A stretch of DNA of 64,000 nt. Source: Lobosporangium transversale. Taxonomy: Eukaryota; Mortierellomycota; Mortierellomycetes; Mortierellales; Mortierellaceae. Shown here one piece after another: positions 13,052-24,969 of the stretch (its first letter is position 1; each line of letters opens with the position of its first letter). The position numbers were made by a program, and so were the translations under genes. The notes beneath the pieces are model-generated. The model searched no databases and was not told where the DNA came from. It worked only from the letters and a program-made list of their open reading frames with translations. The stretch lies in assembly GCF_002105155.1 (NCBI RefSeq), contig NW_019029046.1, positions 1-64,000 on the forward strand, written 5' to 3'.

Positions 13052-16000
13052 TCAGATCATGTCGGTCCCGCAATACGTCTGGCGATGTAGCCGTGGTGTA
13101 GACTGAGTTATTGTCTTAATGGCGTCCAAAATGGTACCACTTTTTACTTTCTCACTTCCGACGACAGTGCGTGGAATACTAAATGAAGTGGCGACCTTGT
13201 TGGGCGTTGGGGGTGACATAGACAAGGGGATGCCTGTTGGCAATGATATATGTGATAAAATGCTGGAGGAACTTGATGAGGATAGCGACTTTGTGCATCT
13301 CGTCATCACAGGTGAGCTGGAGGCTTTAGCGCTATACTCATCAATTGCAGCCTCTTTAACCATAGGAGCTGCAACTACTCCCGAAGCTGGGTTGCTCGTC
13401 TTCCCGCCCTTGGAACCGACACCACATGAGAAAAAATCCTGGATACACAGGACTCTTGAGTTGGGTGAATCCTTCTGTATCTGTGCAGTTGACAATGTCG
13501 ATGGAGGAGATGCTCTGCTCATGGTAGAGCTTTGCGAATCTGCAGAGAGGGCGTGATGGTCTCTGATATGCATAATGCCAGTCTCAAATGGATCGCCAAC
13601 TGCAAAGTTTTCAATAACTTCTTCGTCACAATTGGCAAAAGCTTCAGCTAAATGGTTGTTTTGATCCCCTTTGTTAATGGCTGAGCTTTGACAAGCTCTC
13701 TCTTGACCATCGGGCTCAAACGCTTGGCTTTGTAGAGGCGGAAGAGATGCTTCCACTGCTTTCGATGCATCGTTCGAAGTGGGGGCGGCCATCCATCCGA
13801 CGATGTCTTCGGGACATGGACATCCTGCGGTGCATAAGACCATTGCTTTTTGTTTCTCAGTGAATGCGGGAGTATAGATGGCAGAACGAACAAGGCGTAT
13901 TAATAATGTAGGATGTATAGTATTGTACTCCTTGCTAAGGTGAACCCTAAGCGATTCTATAGAGAGTTTCAATAACTCAAAGATATGATCTCTTTGCAGC
14001 GGCAGTACTCGATGGGCCTGGTGCCACGGGTACTTTGCTAGAATAGAGATAATGTTTTCGAATGGCCTTTCAGCACACTTTCTCGAAAAGTGAATCTTAA
14101 TAATAATAATATATATTTATAAAAATAAAAAATAAAAAAAAAGAAAGTCAGCTTGTTATAAATGAAATGTCAGTCAACTGGGACTTGCTAATGGCGCACC
14201 TTATAGTTGCGGCAGATAGTGAGCAACGAACTGATCTCCTCTCGGGCCACAAATGGCGGCGTATCCACCATTCTCGGCGCTGCTTTTGCTATTGAAGTCG
14301 ATGAGCTGACTGCATTTTCGGCTGTATCTCCTATGGTGGATTTGGCAACATCTAACGGTTCTCCTTGGGCTCTTAGGTGCTCTCCAGGAACTATTGGTTC
14401 GCCATGTTGGAACTGCCCTCGCCATTTAGGGAATAGTGAAGACATCAACTCATCCTGGTTTGACAGCTCTACCATTACGACTCTCCCTTTGAGCACCTTC
14501 AGGTTACGGGCCTGCGCTGCTATGCCTGCTTCACGTGGTGTCAGTGCCAGCTCAATGAAAGCTGAGTTGAATGTTTTCCCCGTAGATCTATCCATGGGTA
14601 TGTGTACATTTTGACATAACAAGTGCTCTGCCGGGTGAGGTAACCCAGAGAAAAAGGATAACATGTCCTGCAAAGAAATATCCCATGGAATCTAATGATT
14701 GTAATAAAATGCGATAATAGCCGATGATTAGTATCAGGCTATTATAAATTAAGATTAAATATATATAAAAAAATAGAACCTCATTCATTCGAGAACAGAG
14801 GTGTCGATTACAACGCACATTGGTGACACGTATGACAGCCCATTGGACTGCTTTGGTTCGAGGAGTAGGCGCAACAACTTTTGGTAATTGCAGTGAAGCC
14901 GATGAAGCCGTCATAGATGGAGAAAAGCCGATATCCTTAATGCTTCTTTTTGCAGTTCCTGCCACTCCATCAATGGCTTGTTGTTCAGCTTTTTTCCCGT
15001 AGAGCCCTTCATTGCATGCTTGATTAATGTGCTGTTGCCTGCCACGTAACTGTTGTTGCTGCGAACATCGTGGTGGCTGTGGTGATTTTAGTGGGTACAT
15101 ATGGCCACTATGTAGCTTCTGAGCACAAGAGTGATCGATAGCTCTCTCCCGACATCTGGTAGTTAAGCTACTAAGCGCTTCCGAACTATCCGCAGATACT
15201 ACGTCTGAATTACTGCTTGAACGTTGCTGCATGTTTTCTTGTAGGGACCCTGATGCATAAATGCCACCACTTAAGGGCGCCTGGATGGGATATTGTTGAT
15301 GGTAGTGATGGCCTAGGCGCTGGCTGTTTGACCCGATAATTCCCATTGGTTCGGGCAAAACGCCATATCCTGATTTAAGCGTTTGGTGGGGACTTTGAAG
15401 CTGTGGTTGTGGAATGCAGTCGCTAGAAGGACTGCCTTCATGCTGTTGGTGATCAATAAAAGTAGGGGTTGACTGAGCGGTAGGCCTTTTGGTCATTGTA
15501 TTATGGCCTAAGGATGCGTGATGATATTGATTGCTATATTGAGGCTTGTCACCATAACCCCTAGCTTTGGCAACATTGCCCTCCCAAGAGCCTTGGAAGT
15601 AATCCTCAATTATATTATTGCCTAGCGGCTGTTGAGCTTTATGCCTTCTTGAAGCTAATTGAGGCCAAGACAAATGTCGCTGTTGCTTGCTTGAGTTACC
15701 ATTGGAAGTCTTGTTCGTCGAAGAGCACCGATCCTTTTGGGCACCACCGCTCGTAGGAGTTAAGCCATAAGCGCGTAGGAGGCACGGTGGCGCAGCATAT
15801 TGGGAAGGCTGCATGTATATTTGTGTTTCATATTGATGGCATGTGTTGCAGATACTATGATAGTGCAAACAGAGATAGCTTAGTAAATACCTTAAAAGCA
15901 GACTATTAATAACGTTATACCCCCCGCTTAATTGATTATACCTATGTCCACAGCTCCTTTTGGTAACATTAGCAGGTTGGAATCCACAAAACCCACAACC

Positions 16001-17992
16001 ATATTTCAAATCCAATGCAGAGTCGTAGTATAAAGTGGTATTATCTTCTCCCTTAGGCTGACTTGCTATGAATTGCTGCGACGTAGATGTACTCTGTATT
16101 TGCGAACTAAAGTTATATATATCGCGCTTCCCTTGCACTACTGGGTCATAGCAATCCAACGGGTGGTATATAGAAGTCAAGTTGATAGTGTGTCTATTGC
16201 TAAGAGATCCAGGAGGAAATTCGTCTTTTGAACTTTTCAGGCTTGAAGAGGTAGGTATATTAGGGTACAATGATGCAATGCTACTTGGACTGACGGGCAT
16301 CTGAGGAGCCTCATCTAATGCCAAACGTGCCAAGTTCTTCGGATTAAAGTCATGAATAGTAGTTTCGGAGTTACAGTATTGATTAAGCTGAACAATTTCT
16401 TCCTTTGAGCCAATACCACTATATGATGGCTCACTATGTTGTATTTTGCTCTGGCACGTCCAAGCACTATGACCGAATATGAACCCAGGCTGAAGCTCTT
16501 CAAATGTGCAGTCAATGTCGTCAGCCCTTTTATTAGGAAACGCCGGTAGTTGTATTATATTCGGGAGCACGCAGCTATCACAATGATGAGGATCTTGATG
16601 GTGGTGGTGATGGCTTCCGGAGGCCCCGACCAAAGAGTTAAATGCGCGCGCTGAGAAAAGTCTCTCGCCACTTGTGTCCCTTACTCCGCCCTTGGCAGAG
16701 CTAGTTGATGTCATGAAGGGACTATTGGCACAAGTTCGCCTCTGCTCCGTAATTCGCATGGTATATGGATTGGAAAAGTTGTTGACGAGCAAGCTTGTAT
16801 CGACTGAACCAGAGTGCTTATGGGAGCTAGCGAAAGCCTATGGTAGCATTAAATGAGAAATATAAGTCATATTGTGGAGTGACTTTCTATATCCTAATAG
16901 CATGAGCACTGCAAGAGATCGTGTTGTGCAAGATAGTGAAGGTCAGAAGTCCAGTCCATGTAGTCACAAAGATAGGGGCTCTTCCAGATAGTTGCAGCTT
17001 GAGCATGTGGCGCTAAGACTAACAGGGGTGTACAAACTCATTCCCTTCCTCCCTCTCCTCCCGTCCCCCCTGAGAGAACTCACTGATCTATAGAAGCTAT
17101 TAAAGATCCTGAGGATCAAAGATGTATTGAGGGTGATGAGCGAGGCAGGATTGGTGGTAAATGAAGGCTGAAATGTGAGCTTGTAAGGGACAGAAAAGAC
17201 TTCTGAGGAAATACAAAAAAATATGCACACTGTTTGTTACGGTACACTGAAGCTTTTTTGTACCGCATTGTTTGTTGTTGAGTCTAATAAGGTTCAAGCT
17301 TAGGCTATGCCAATGCCTGCAGCGATGACATGTTGGCTCAGCAAGGGAAGGGAGAACTAAAACCAAATCGTTACCACCTTCCGAATAGCGGAAGGCGGCT
17401 CACATCAAACTATTCGTTCCACGTATAGAAGCATTGACAATTGGATGCCTTTCATTTTGCATACCTGGCCTGCAACGCTTCTACTGCCTGAGATCTGTGG
17501 CATGGAAGCTCTCCGACCAAATGTATCTACTGCACTTCTAATAGAGGTCAGGGAACTGTGCACTTGTTCTTGATCTGTACTGAAAGGCGTCCATGGCAAT
17601 GGTGTGGAAATTAAGGATGGTGAGAAGCATATATTTTGGATAGGATCCTGAGCGGCCATGTTCGGCCAGCTGTAACAGCCCTCTCCGCCACTTTTACCAA
17701 TGTTAGTTGGTAATGTTGCCTCACCTATAATAGCCGATGACTTTGCGACAAGTTTGGTTGGATGATATTGCTCGAATGAAGTTTGAGTCCAGGCTGAAGT
17801 ATCAGCTCCGCAACAATGCTGGTCCATGCGCCGGGATGATGATGGCAATGGCGACGCAAAATGCTTTACTTTCTTATTCAACGGTACGAGCGGATGCTCT
17901 ACTTCAAAGGAAGACTTGTCGATAGATAGTATGAACTGTGCACTTGCGGTTTCAATATCTGTATCGGTATAGTGATTGCAATGCTCTATCAT
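13052..17992 (-). CDS. Large RRM-domain RNA-binding protein
   Basis: Four exons, all joined by phase-0 introns, give about 1365 residues: 17992-17465, 16837-14780, 14667-14200, 14095-13052. The first two exons encode low-complexity Ser/Gln/His-rich sequence. A single RRM spans the second junction: WAVIRVTNVRC (beta 1), then DMLSFFSGLPHP, IPMDRSTGKTFNSAFIEL and LKGRVVMVELSNQDEL. This resembles the hnRNP-F/quasi-RRM style. After the RRM come PKWRGQF and a Cys/Trp-containing helical region (FSRKCAERPFENIISILAKY, then WHQAHRVLPLQRDH). The last 250 residues are again low-complexity. The first intron (16838-17464, 627 bases) is long for this window and could hide another exon, so the N-terminus is less certain. 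Post-transcriptional RNA binding is the likely role; the target is unknown. Confidence 0.75.
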
Positions 17993-20085
17993 AAGAGGCT
18001 ATACGTACACACTATCGATTGAGGTGCGGCCGATGTTGTTCTTAGGTGTTGTTTAGTGAATAGTTTTCTGAATGAAGTACTTTGAGCAAGTAATGAGTGA
18101 TCCAGCTCCCTTTTTTACGCCGCGACAGTGCCTGACAGTAATCTTATTTTGTAGTAAATATAGAAGCTGAAAACTCGGCTATATTTCGCTATCGACCGAG
18201 ATTCTTTGTTCTACAATGCGCTCGTACTTGAAGAGCTGAAGAACGAAGGTACCAGGCCTTAACACAAATACCTTCGCCGACTGTTGAGAGGATATTGAAT
18301 GCTGACAAGAAAAGCAATGAAAGGCCAAGTAAGAAGCTACTTTTACTTCAGCTGTACAAAGGTTATTCCAAACTGACACCGAAGACTGACAGATACGTGG
18401 AAGAGAGGAAATATATAAAAGAAACGAAGCTGAAAGACAGTGATGTGACTAGACTACAGCAAAAGAAGGGATGATATAAGGTGTTGACGGAAAGAAAGGA
18501 TTAGAAGGGTTATTTCTTAAAAGACAATATACTCTTGGAGATCTATGAGAAAGATAAGATGAAAAGTTTATCTACCTACTGCCGGAAGCACAAGAGTTAT
18601 TGAGAGGGGAGGTGTATGTAGTAAGACAACAGATGGATAAAAAAGAGGAAAAGAGAAGGAAGGGGAAGAAACGAAAGGATGGCGAAGGGAGGAGGAACAA
18701 GAGCAAGAGATGTAAATAGAGGGACGGAAAAGAAAAAAAGATCAAAGAGACAGAAAGGAAGCGCGGGTAAGTGGAGCAGATCAACCCTATTGAAATAAAT
18801 AAACAAACTAGAAAAGAAAAAGGCTAGAGACAATGACAACCGCCGTGTGAATTTTTTTTTTTCTGTGGCCGATGCATTGCACGCCTTTGCATTGTTGATT
18901 GTTCGAGCACGGATTTTGTCCCGATGAAGCATGGTTGCCGTAACACAAATCACAAATAAAAGTCAATAAGCATCATTTGTTAGGAAGTTGTCAAGTACAC
19001 GAACAAGAAGGTCTGACCCATTCGGAGATAGAAGCCCAGTACCAACATCATTGACGGCCAAATCCCGTGTCTACTAACATTTACCAACATTTACTAACAT
19101 GAACACACAAGGGGCTCTTTTTTTGAATATGTAGAAAACAAAGCGTGGTCACCTACTCTGGACTTCGGGCTACTGGTGCCAGCAAAAAAAAAAAAAAAAA
19201 AAAAAAAAAGAAAAACGTCTCCTTCAGCTTTAAGTACTCTTTCGATCTCCTAGCTTCTTTTTTATACAACAATGATGTGCTGCGCACACAAATGTAGGAG
19301 TCACCACTCTTGTGGTACATTTCAGGCATAATCCTTCGCTGGTAATTCTGTTATTAAGCCTTCAGCTAAGGTGGCCGTAGACATTTTGTAGCAATATTAA
19401 CATTCGGTTTTAGAACACATGAGATCTTTTGGACGCGTAAAATATACACTGTTGATTGGTTGAGTTTGTTGCACGATAGATTTAGCGATTACAATGTTAT
19501 CATGCTTGAACAACAAAATGAAGGTCTAACAAAGCTTCATTTGAGGCCCGTTGTTTCTTTTGCTCTGCTCTAAGACATAAAAGGAGGACATCTAAGCACT
19601 ATCAAAAACTTTAACGTTCGCTACGATGAATCATAAGATCACGCCTGGTTCATACTGGATGTACGCCAAAAGAGGTCGTATGGAGTTGAAGTAATCACAT
19701 CCATTCAAGATCCCTTAATTTTTCATCCCTTTCTTCCTCTTTATCTCTTTACCTCTGGCCCTGCCCTTACTCTTCTGTTAGCACAATATGTGCCCCTCCT
19801 TTTTTTTTCCCCTTTAGGTAGAAAAAGTCCCACTAAAGTGGATGTCCTAATTGCACAGACGAGGGTTGTGTCATCATCTTTGGAAGCTCTCACTTTTTAT
19901 TTTTATTTTATTTTATTTTTTTTGCTTTGAGATAGAGGTTGAATACAAATACAGCATAGTAATGGCTAAGTTTTACAGAGCAAGGATAGCAAGGATAATA
20001 CTGGAAGCTGCAGCCGTTAGAAAAAGCCAAAGCTGCAAGCGTTGTAGAAAAAAAATATTAGGAGGCTGAATTAAACGCTCAGATA
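17993..20085. other. Intergenic region, no gene seen
   Basis: The left part is the upstream region of the RRM gene. It is purine-rich on the + strand at 18540-18780, and A homopolymers lie near 19182-19209. Short open frames such as 19851-20069 show no family motif. Confidence 0.5.
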
Positions 20086-21949
20086 TCAAATATGCATTGA
20101 GGATTGCTCATGTGTTGTTCCCCCAGGGAGAATAGGCCTACAAGGGCCTTTTAAAGCATCCATAAGTAAATCCCGGATCCTGTGGCAGTTGTTACGTCTA
20201 CGTAAGTATGTCATAGGGCGTGCGGCCAAAGGCTGTGGTTCATAGCTCCTGACTGCATCTAAAAGCTCACCGTACTCCTCATCAGAATCAACATTAACAT
20301 CCTCTTTCTCTGCCAGTGGCGCCTCTGAATCCCGATTAATTTTCTCGTCTTTGACTATTAAAATAGAATTTAAAAAGATATATCCAATTCAATTCAGCCC
20401 AGTCCAGTCCAGACTTCAATCTTAGTTCATCCAGTGGCAACAACTGCTGACCGAAGTAAGAAACAACGTACCAGGTACGGGTTTTTTCTGATACAGGCCA
20501 AGCAAAACATCGTATGGCCGGGAGCGACCCTCGACTGCTCGCTTTGATGACACTGAATGACTCTTGCAAGTCAGTGCACGTGCACAAGCAGGGCCACCAG
20601 GAATAACAATTACTCCACATTGTTTATCTAGATCCAAGGGGCCTTTGACACGGCCTGGAGGCTTGACCTTGGGTGGTTTAGCCACCTTTTGTTTCTTTTC
20701 ATGTGGTTTTTTTTCTGGCGTGGGTGGGGGAGACATCTCAGAAATAGATACTGGTACTTCAGGTTCAGTAACTAACATAAAGGCAGATTAATGATCTGAT
20801 GGTGTATTAAAACAGGAAGATAGTTTTAAATTCGTACCAAGATACTGGACTATAATCATTACCTTCCATAGCAGTAGATTCCTTTCGTTTTTTCGTCTTT
20901 TGAATCTCAGGTTTTTTTTCTGGAATATCTGTCCGAATCGCAGAAGATGTATCAGTGAGTGTTTCTGTCTGCTGTACCTTGCACTTTGCTGTATAATAAA
21001 CAAAGAGCAGAAGTAAGTTTGGTTAGCTGTGTGTATACTGGTGATATGATAACATCAATTATGTCATTATAGCTACTTTTAAGAAAGAGAATCCTACCTC
21101 GATGCTCCTTGTATGCACTTGGAATCAGTGGTTTATCACAATTACTGCAGCTGACAACTACGATATCATCCTGCATGGGCATTCCGCCATATGTTTTCAT
21201 TTCCTTGTACTCTAATCGAGAAGCTGTTGGCGTCTTCGATTTGGATTGTGAGATCTTTTCCGAGAGATTATGATATTCTATTTTGGACATTGAATAATAT
21301 GAGAATCAGCGAACAATGACTACGATCTAGCATTAAAGCCTCATAGCTGCTCTGTTAAATGCAGCGATCAACTTGTAATACCTTCTGCATCAAGCTGTGA
21401 TCTCAATCCTGTCCATGTGGTTGAAGTCTTCAAAATTTCATTGTTAATAGGTATAGAATTAGTAGAAGAAGATCCTCGTGGAAGTTTTTTCCATCGATCT
21501 TGATCCCGAAATACTGTGAGTGTTTGTGGGTCCACAAGCCCCGAGAGCGAGTTCACAGTATCAGTACCCAAAAGTGACTGGGCATTATTCAGAATCCCTG
21601 TTCAGTTTGATTAACGTTAGGATTACCAATAAATATTATTTTTCTCATAATGTTGCCACTAACTCATTCTACTGTTACAGGCTGTACCTGCTTCTGCAAG
21701 CTCAATCTCCCTCCGCTGGTCCATGAGCAGGCCTGTTTGACGGCCATTAAGGGCCTCCCAGCCGGCTAATGAAATATGGGAAAGCGAGATGGCGGAAAAC
21801 ATTAAAAAAAAAAAAAAAAAAAAAAGGACATTGTGTTACAGTTCAGTAGATAGCTGCTTTATTTTTTATTTTTCTGATTTCCATGGAACAATCTGTATGA
21901 TATTGTATGATATTGAAATGTGCTTTTTACCAGGAGGGGTTCCAGTCAT
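20086..21949 (-). CDS. SGF73: SAGA complex subunit Sgf73 / ataxin-7 homologue
   Basis: Sgf73 anchors the histone H2B deubiquitinase module to SAGA. Seven exons join in frame to 395 residues: 21949-21931, 21765-21688, 21597-21382, 21277-21098, 20988-20863, 20771-20472, 20354-20086. An N-terminal segment ([30 protein letters not shown]) precedes a C2HC zinc finger, [20 protein letters not shown] followed by AKC, whose last Cys is created across an intron. A Lys/Pro-rich stretch leads to the diagnostic SCA7 domain ([38 protein letters not shown]). The C-terminus is acidic, then basic ([14 protein letters not shown]). Length is below yeast Sgf73 (about 650 residues). Intron 1 contains a sense-strand T tract. 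Confidence 0.93.
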
Positions 21950-22555
21950 GATGAAACTGTAAATGTGTTAAAGAAGAGATGATGGGAGGCTACGAATCAA
22001 TGATGTGGAGATGTCTACCTCCAACATCATAAATGTGACGTAGACAGCTTTTTTTTTAATCGCGTCGTGTGTGGTTCATGGAAATTTTTGCATTTATTGA
22101 TATCCAAAAATCAACAGGTGGAGAACAACCACTTCATGCATGTGTCCCACCATTGGCACAGCTTGTGGTACTGAACTTGACTGGACTGAATATTGCTCTA
22201 TTGGCATTCATTCTGCTTTCAGAGGCTGGAAGGAACGTCAACGTAAATTGTGGGTTTTTCAATATCAAAGCACAAAGAAACGCAGAAGACCCTGATCCCG
22301 ATAGCTCCAGAGCCTTATTATGTGAGCCCAACAGGGGAAGCGTAATACATGTGAAATGAAAAATTGTGTTCTAGAGTTAGTGTTCTCATGGTCACTTCAC
22401 GGTCGTGTCTGAAAAGGTCTTGAAGTACAAGAAACCGATGTTGATTATCTTAGACTTTGTGTCTCGCACCTCCGCATCCTGAGTGCTGCGTGTGGCCAAA
22501 AAAGAAGACCAATTACTGGGTCCGTGGCGGCGATGGCAGCATTAATAGGCTCATA

Positions 22556-22921
22556 TTACATTACAATGACCAATCTTTTAAAACTATCGTATGCAATGCA
22601 TTCTGCGCGAGGATACAGATTAAACAGATAATAGTCCATTGGTGGCTTAAAGCTCTGATTGGCTAGCAGCTGATAAACTGAAGGTTCTCGAATTAGGTGT
22701 CTTTTCAGGCGACCTTGCGAAAACTCAATCCGTTCGGATCGGTCGACCATCTGTCCGTCCGCTATCCAAGGAGAAATTAAAACATTGTAATCGGTAGCGG
22801 GAAGCTCATACATGTAGGATTCAACATTGTGTATCTGAAAGGATGAAATAGTTCGTTGCAAAGCCTTCGGCAAAAAGGCAATCAGATTTACATGAAAGGA
22901 TCGGTTCAGAATCGAGCCATA
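22556..22921 (-). CDS. Unidentified open exon-like segment
   Basis: A 122-codon open stretch has protein-like composition (HNVESYMYELPATDYNVLI; PMDYYLFNLYPRAECIAYDS) and ends in TAA at 22556. It has no clear initiator and no family I recognise. No upstream exon on this strand could be joined, because the neighbouring open segment (23159-23380) is on the other strand. It could be a decayed gene or a terminal exon of an unrecognised gene. Confidence 0.25.
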   Translation of the reverse strand, partial: YGSILNRSFHVNLIAFLPKALQRTISSFQIHNVESYMYELPATDYNVLISPWIADGQMVDRSERIEFSQGRLKRHLIREPSVYQLLANQSFKPPMDYYLFNLYPRAECIAYDSFKRLVIVM

Positions 22922-23158
22922 TTAGAGTGAATAATGAAAATGCATGAAAATATGAAAAAAGAGTTTATTTATTCATTGCACAACTTGTCTACAGATGGCT
23001 GTTGCCATGAAGCTCCAAGAAGTATTCGCTCGCCTTGTTGCCGATACATTCAGATAAACGCTCTTTTCATCTCTTTCGGCTACATCGCTGCATCAATGCG
23101 GTCGCTCTCCTTCGCAACCTTCCTACAGGACTCCTAAGATCTACATTTTTCTCTGCAG

Positions 23159-23380
23159 AACGCCCGAGATGACCTTCCAGACATTCAATCAAAGCTCATT
23201 GATCGGAAGCTGTATCGTCTCATCAATCCAGTCGTCAAATTGCACTTTGATACCCTAGCACTGTTCAAAAGACTACGACCCATAATTGGAAGGGCTATTT
23301 CATCCACGCGTATCACGAACTACGTAACTGCTCATCGTGCAAATATGGAAGCTAAAGAGAGTAATAGCATTGAGTGGTGA
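23159..23380 (+). CDS. Unidentified terminal exon-like segment
   Basis: A good acceptor (ttttctctgcag) is followed by 73 open codons and TGA: NARDDLPDIQSKLIDRKLYR, then LHFDTLALFKRLRP and ending NSIEW. The composition is charged and alpha-helical and looks coding. A possible short first exon starts at ATG 22993 (MAVAMKLQE) with a GTATTC donor, which would give a protein of about 82 residues. I do not recognise the family. Confidence 0.3.
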   Translation, partial: NARDDLPDIQSKLIDRKLYRLINPVVKLHFDTLALFKRLRPIIGRAISSTRITNYVTAHRANMEAKESNSIEW

Positions 23381-23988
23381 GGAGAAAGACTAGCATCTCT
23401 TTCAGAATGCATACATTTACATTTAAGAGCGAGACCTTGTGAGAAACCTTGATAACTTCAGGATATGATAACAGGGCTCTCTTCAAAGGTATTTGTTAAT
23501 AACAACATCCTCATCTGGCCCCCTAACGAACAACCGAGCATAAGTTGTCCTTTCATCCTCAGCCCACCGAAGTACTCTTCTGCTAATAATACCAGCATCA
23601 TCTCTGCAAGATGAGTGAATTGGCTCTTCAGCACTTTACGCTAAATCGCCCCATTTATATAACTTTCCTCTTGAGCTAGCCTCTCGGCCAACCATTACAA
23701 ATTAGCTCTTTTTCAAGCGTTAGAAGGCGCTGGGAGGAGTAGCAAAGAAAGCAAGCTTCCTAGAATAATACACCACATTACCCGAAGAGAAGTATATGCT
23801 TTAGTTTAAAAAAAGTAATGGCTAAGTCAACTATAGAATCGAAGCCAATTCGTGTTTCCTGTTTTATTATAAGAAACGCCGTGTCTATGATTTATAGTAT
23901 TTTAGAAGAACAAAACAGTAGGTAGAAAAAAAAAAAAAAAAAAAAAAAGACATATAAAAGGGACCTAACTATTGAGGATTTGTTTGAT

Positions 23989-24739
23989 TTAGAGGCTTCC
24001 ACCCATGTTCTGCGACTCACGCTGAACACGGTTAATGTAAGTGCGGGAAACAATGTTCCATGCCTCCATGTAGCGATCCATGCACTTGGAAAGGCAATCC
24101 TGTTGATTTTGCGTTGCAGATTGATGAAGGTGATAGCGAGAAGAAAAAAAAAAAAAAAAAAAAAAAGAGAGAGGGTAAAGATCAGATACCATAACTAAAG
24201 AAAAGTTAAACCTACATCATACTATAGCTATCATAAGAATGATAACTGTTTTTTTTCCTGCACTGACCTGTTCTCCGCCACTCAACTTGGTACTGGGTTT
24301 TGGCACGCACCTTGCGAAGCACTTCTCGTTGATTTTCTGCAAGTAACAAGTAGATGAATATTGAAATTGTTTAAGTAACCAATATGAATGTGCCCCCACA
24401 TTTGCATTTCTTGCTTTGTTTTATCTCAGAATGATCAGGCCTTGCTTCCGTATGTGAATGAAAGAGTGTGAAGACAAATACATACATTGATCAACTCCTG
24501 GGCATTAGCAAGGGCAAGCTCGCTGCGAACCTGGTCCATAACCTGTTGCTTCTTGGCTTCCTGTTTCGTTAGAATCAAGCATAAGGATATATCAATGTTA
24601 GGCCTATATACATTTAAGATCCCCTCTACAAGTATATCTTTCCAGTTAATGCAAAATATTGAGATCTCCAGTCCAGCCCGATTCCTATAAACAAAGGACG
24701 CACCATTGAACCACCTCCATAGCTTCCGAAATCAGACAT
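23989..24739 (-). CDS. TIM13: Mitochondrial intermembrane-space chaperone Tim13
   Basis: Small TIM chaperone that, with Tim8, escorts hydrophobic precursors across the intermembrane space. Four phase-0 exons (24739-24704, 24560-24486, 24336-24268, 24099-23989) give 96 residues, the usual size. The twin CX3C motifs are CFARC and CLSKC, 14 residues apart, on separate exons. The segment CMDRYMEAWNIVSRTYINRV is typical of Tim13, which separates it from Tim8, Tim9 and Tim10. The last intron carries about 22 T on the sense strand. The start codon is 230 bases from the divergently transcribed NPR2 start. Confidence 0.95.
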
Positions 24740-24969
24740 AGTTGATGTTATAAGAAGGAGCGAGTGAGTTAATGGGAAATGTAGAGGTGTATGGAGAAAG
24801 TTTACAACCGATCTTTGACTCCGCAAAAATGAAAACACCTTCAAGACTGCCATTATGACAAAAGGGAGATACTTGAACGTATGGGCTTATAAATCACGTG
24901 TATTCATTAGCCTTCGTTCCTTGAATATGGTTCTCGGTATAGTGAAGCCCTCGTCCTCGATCAGGAACT
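24740..24969. promoter_or_regulatory. Shared bidirectional promoter of TIM13 and NPR2
   Basis: Only 230 bases separate the two divergent start codons, so both promoters and 5' leaders must lie here. I see no clear TATA element. Confidence 0.6.
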
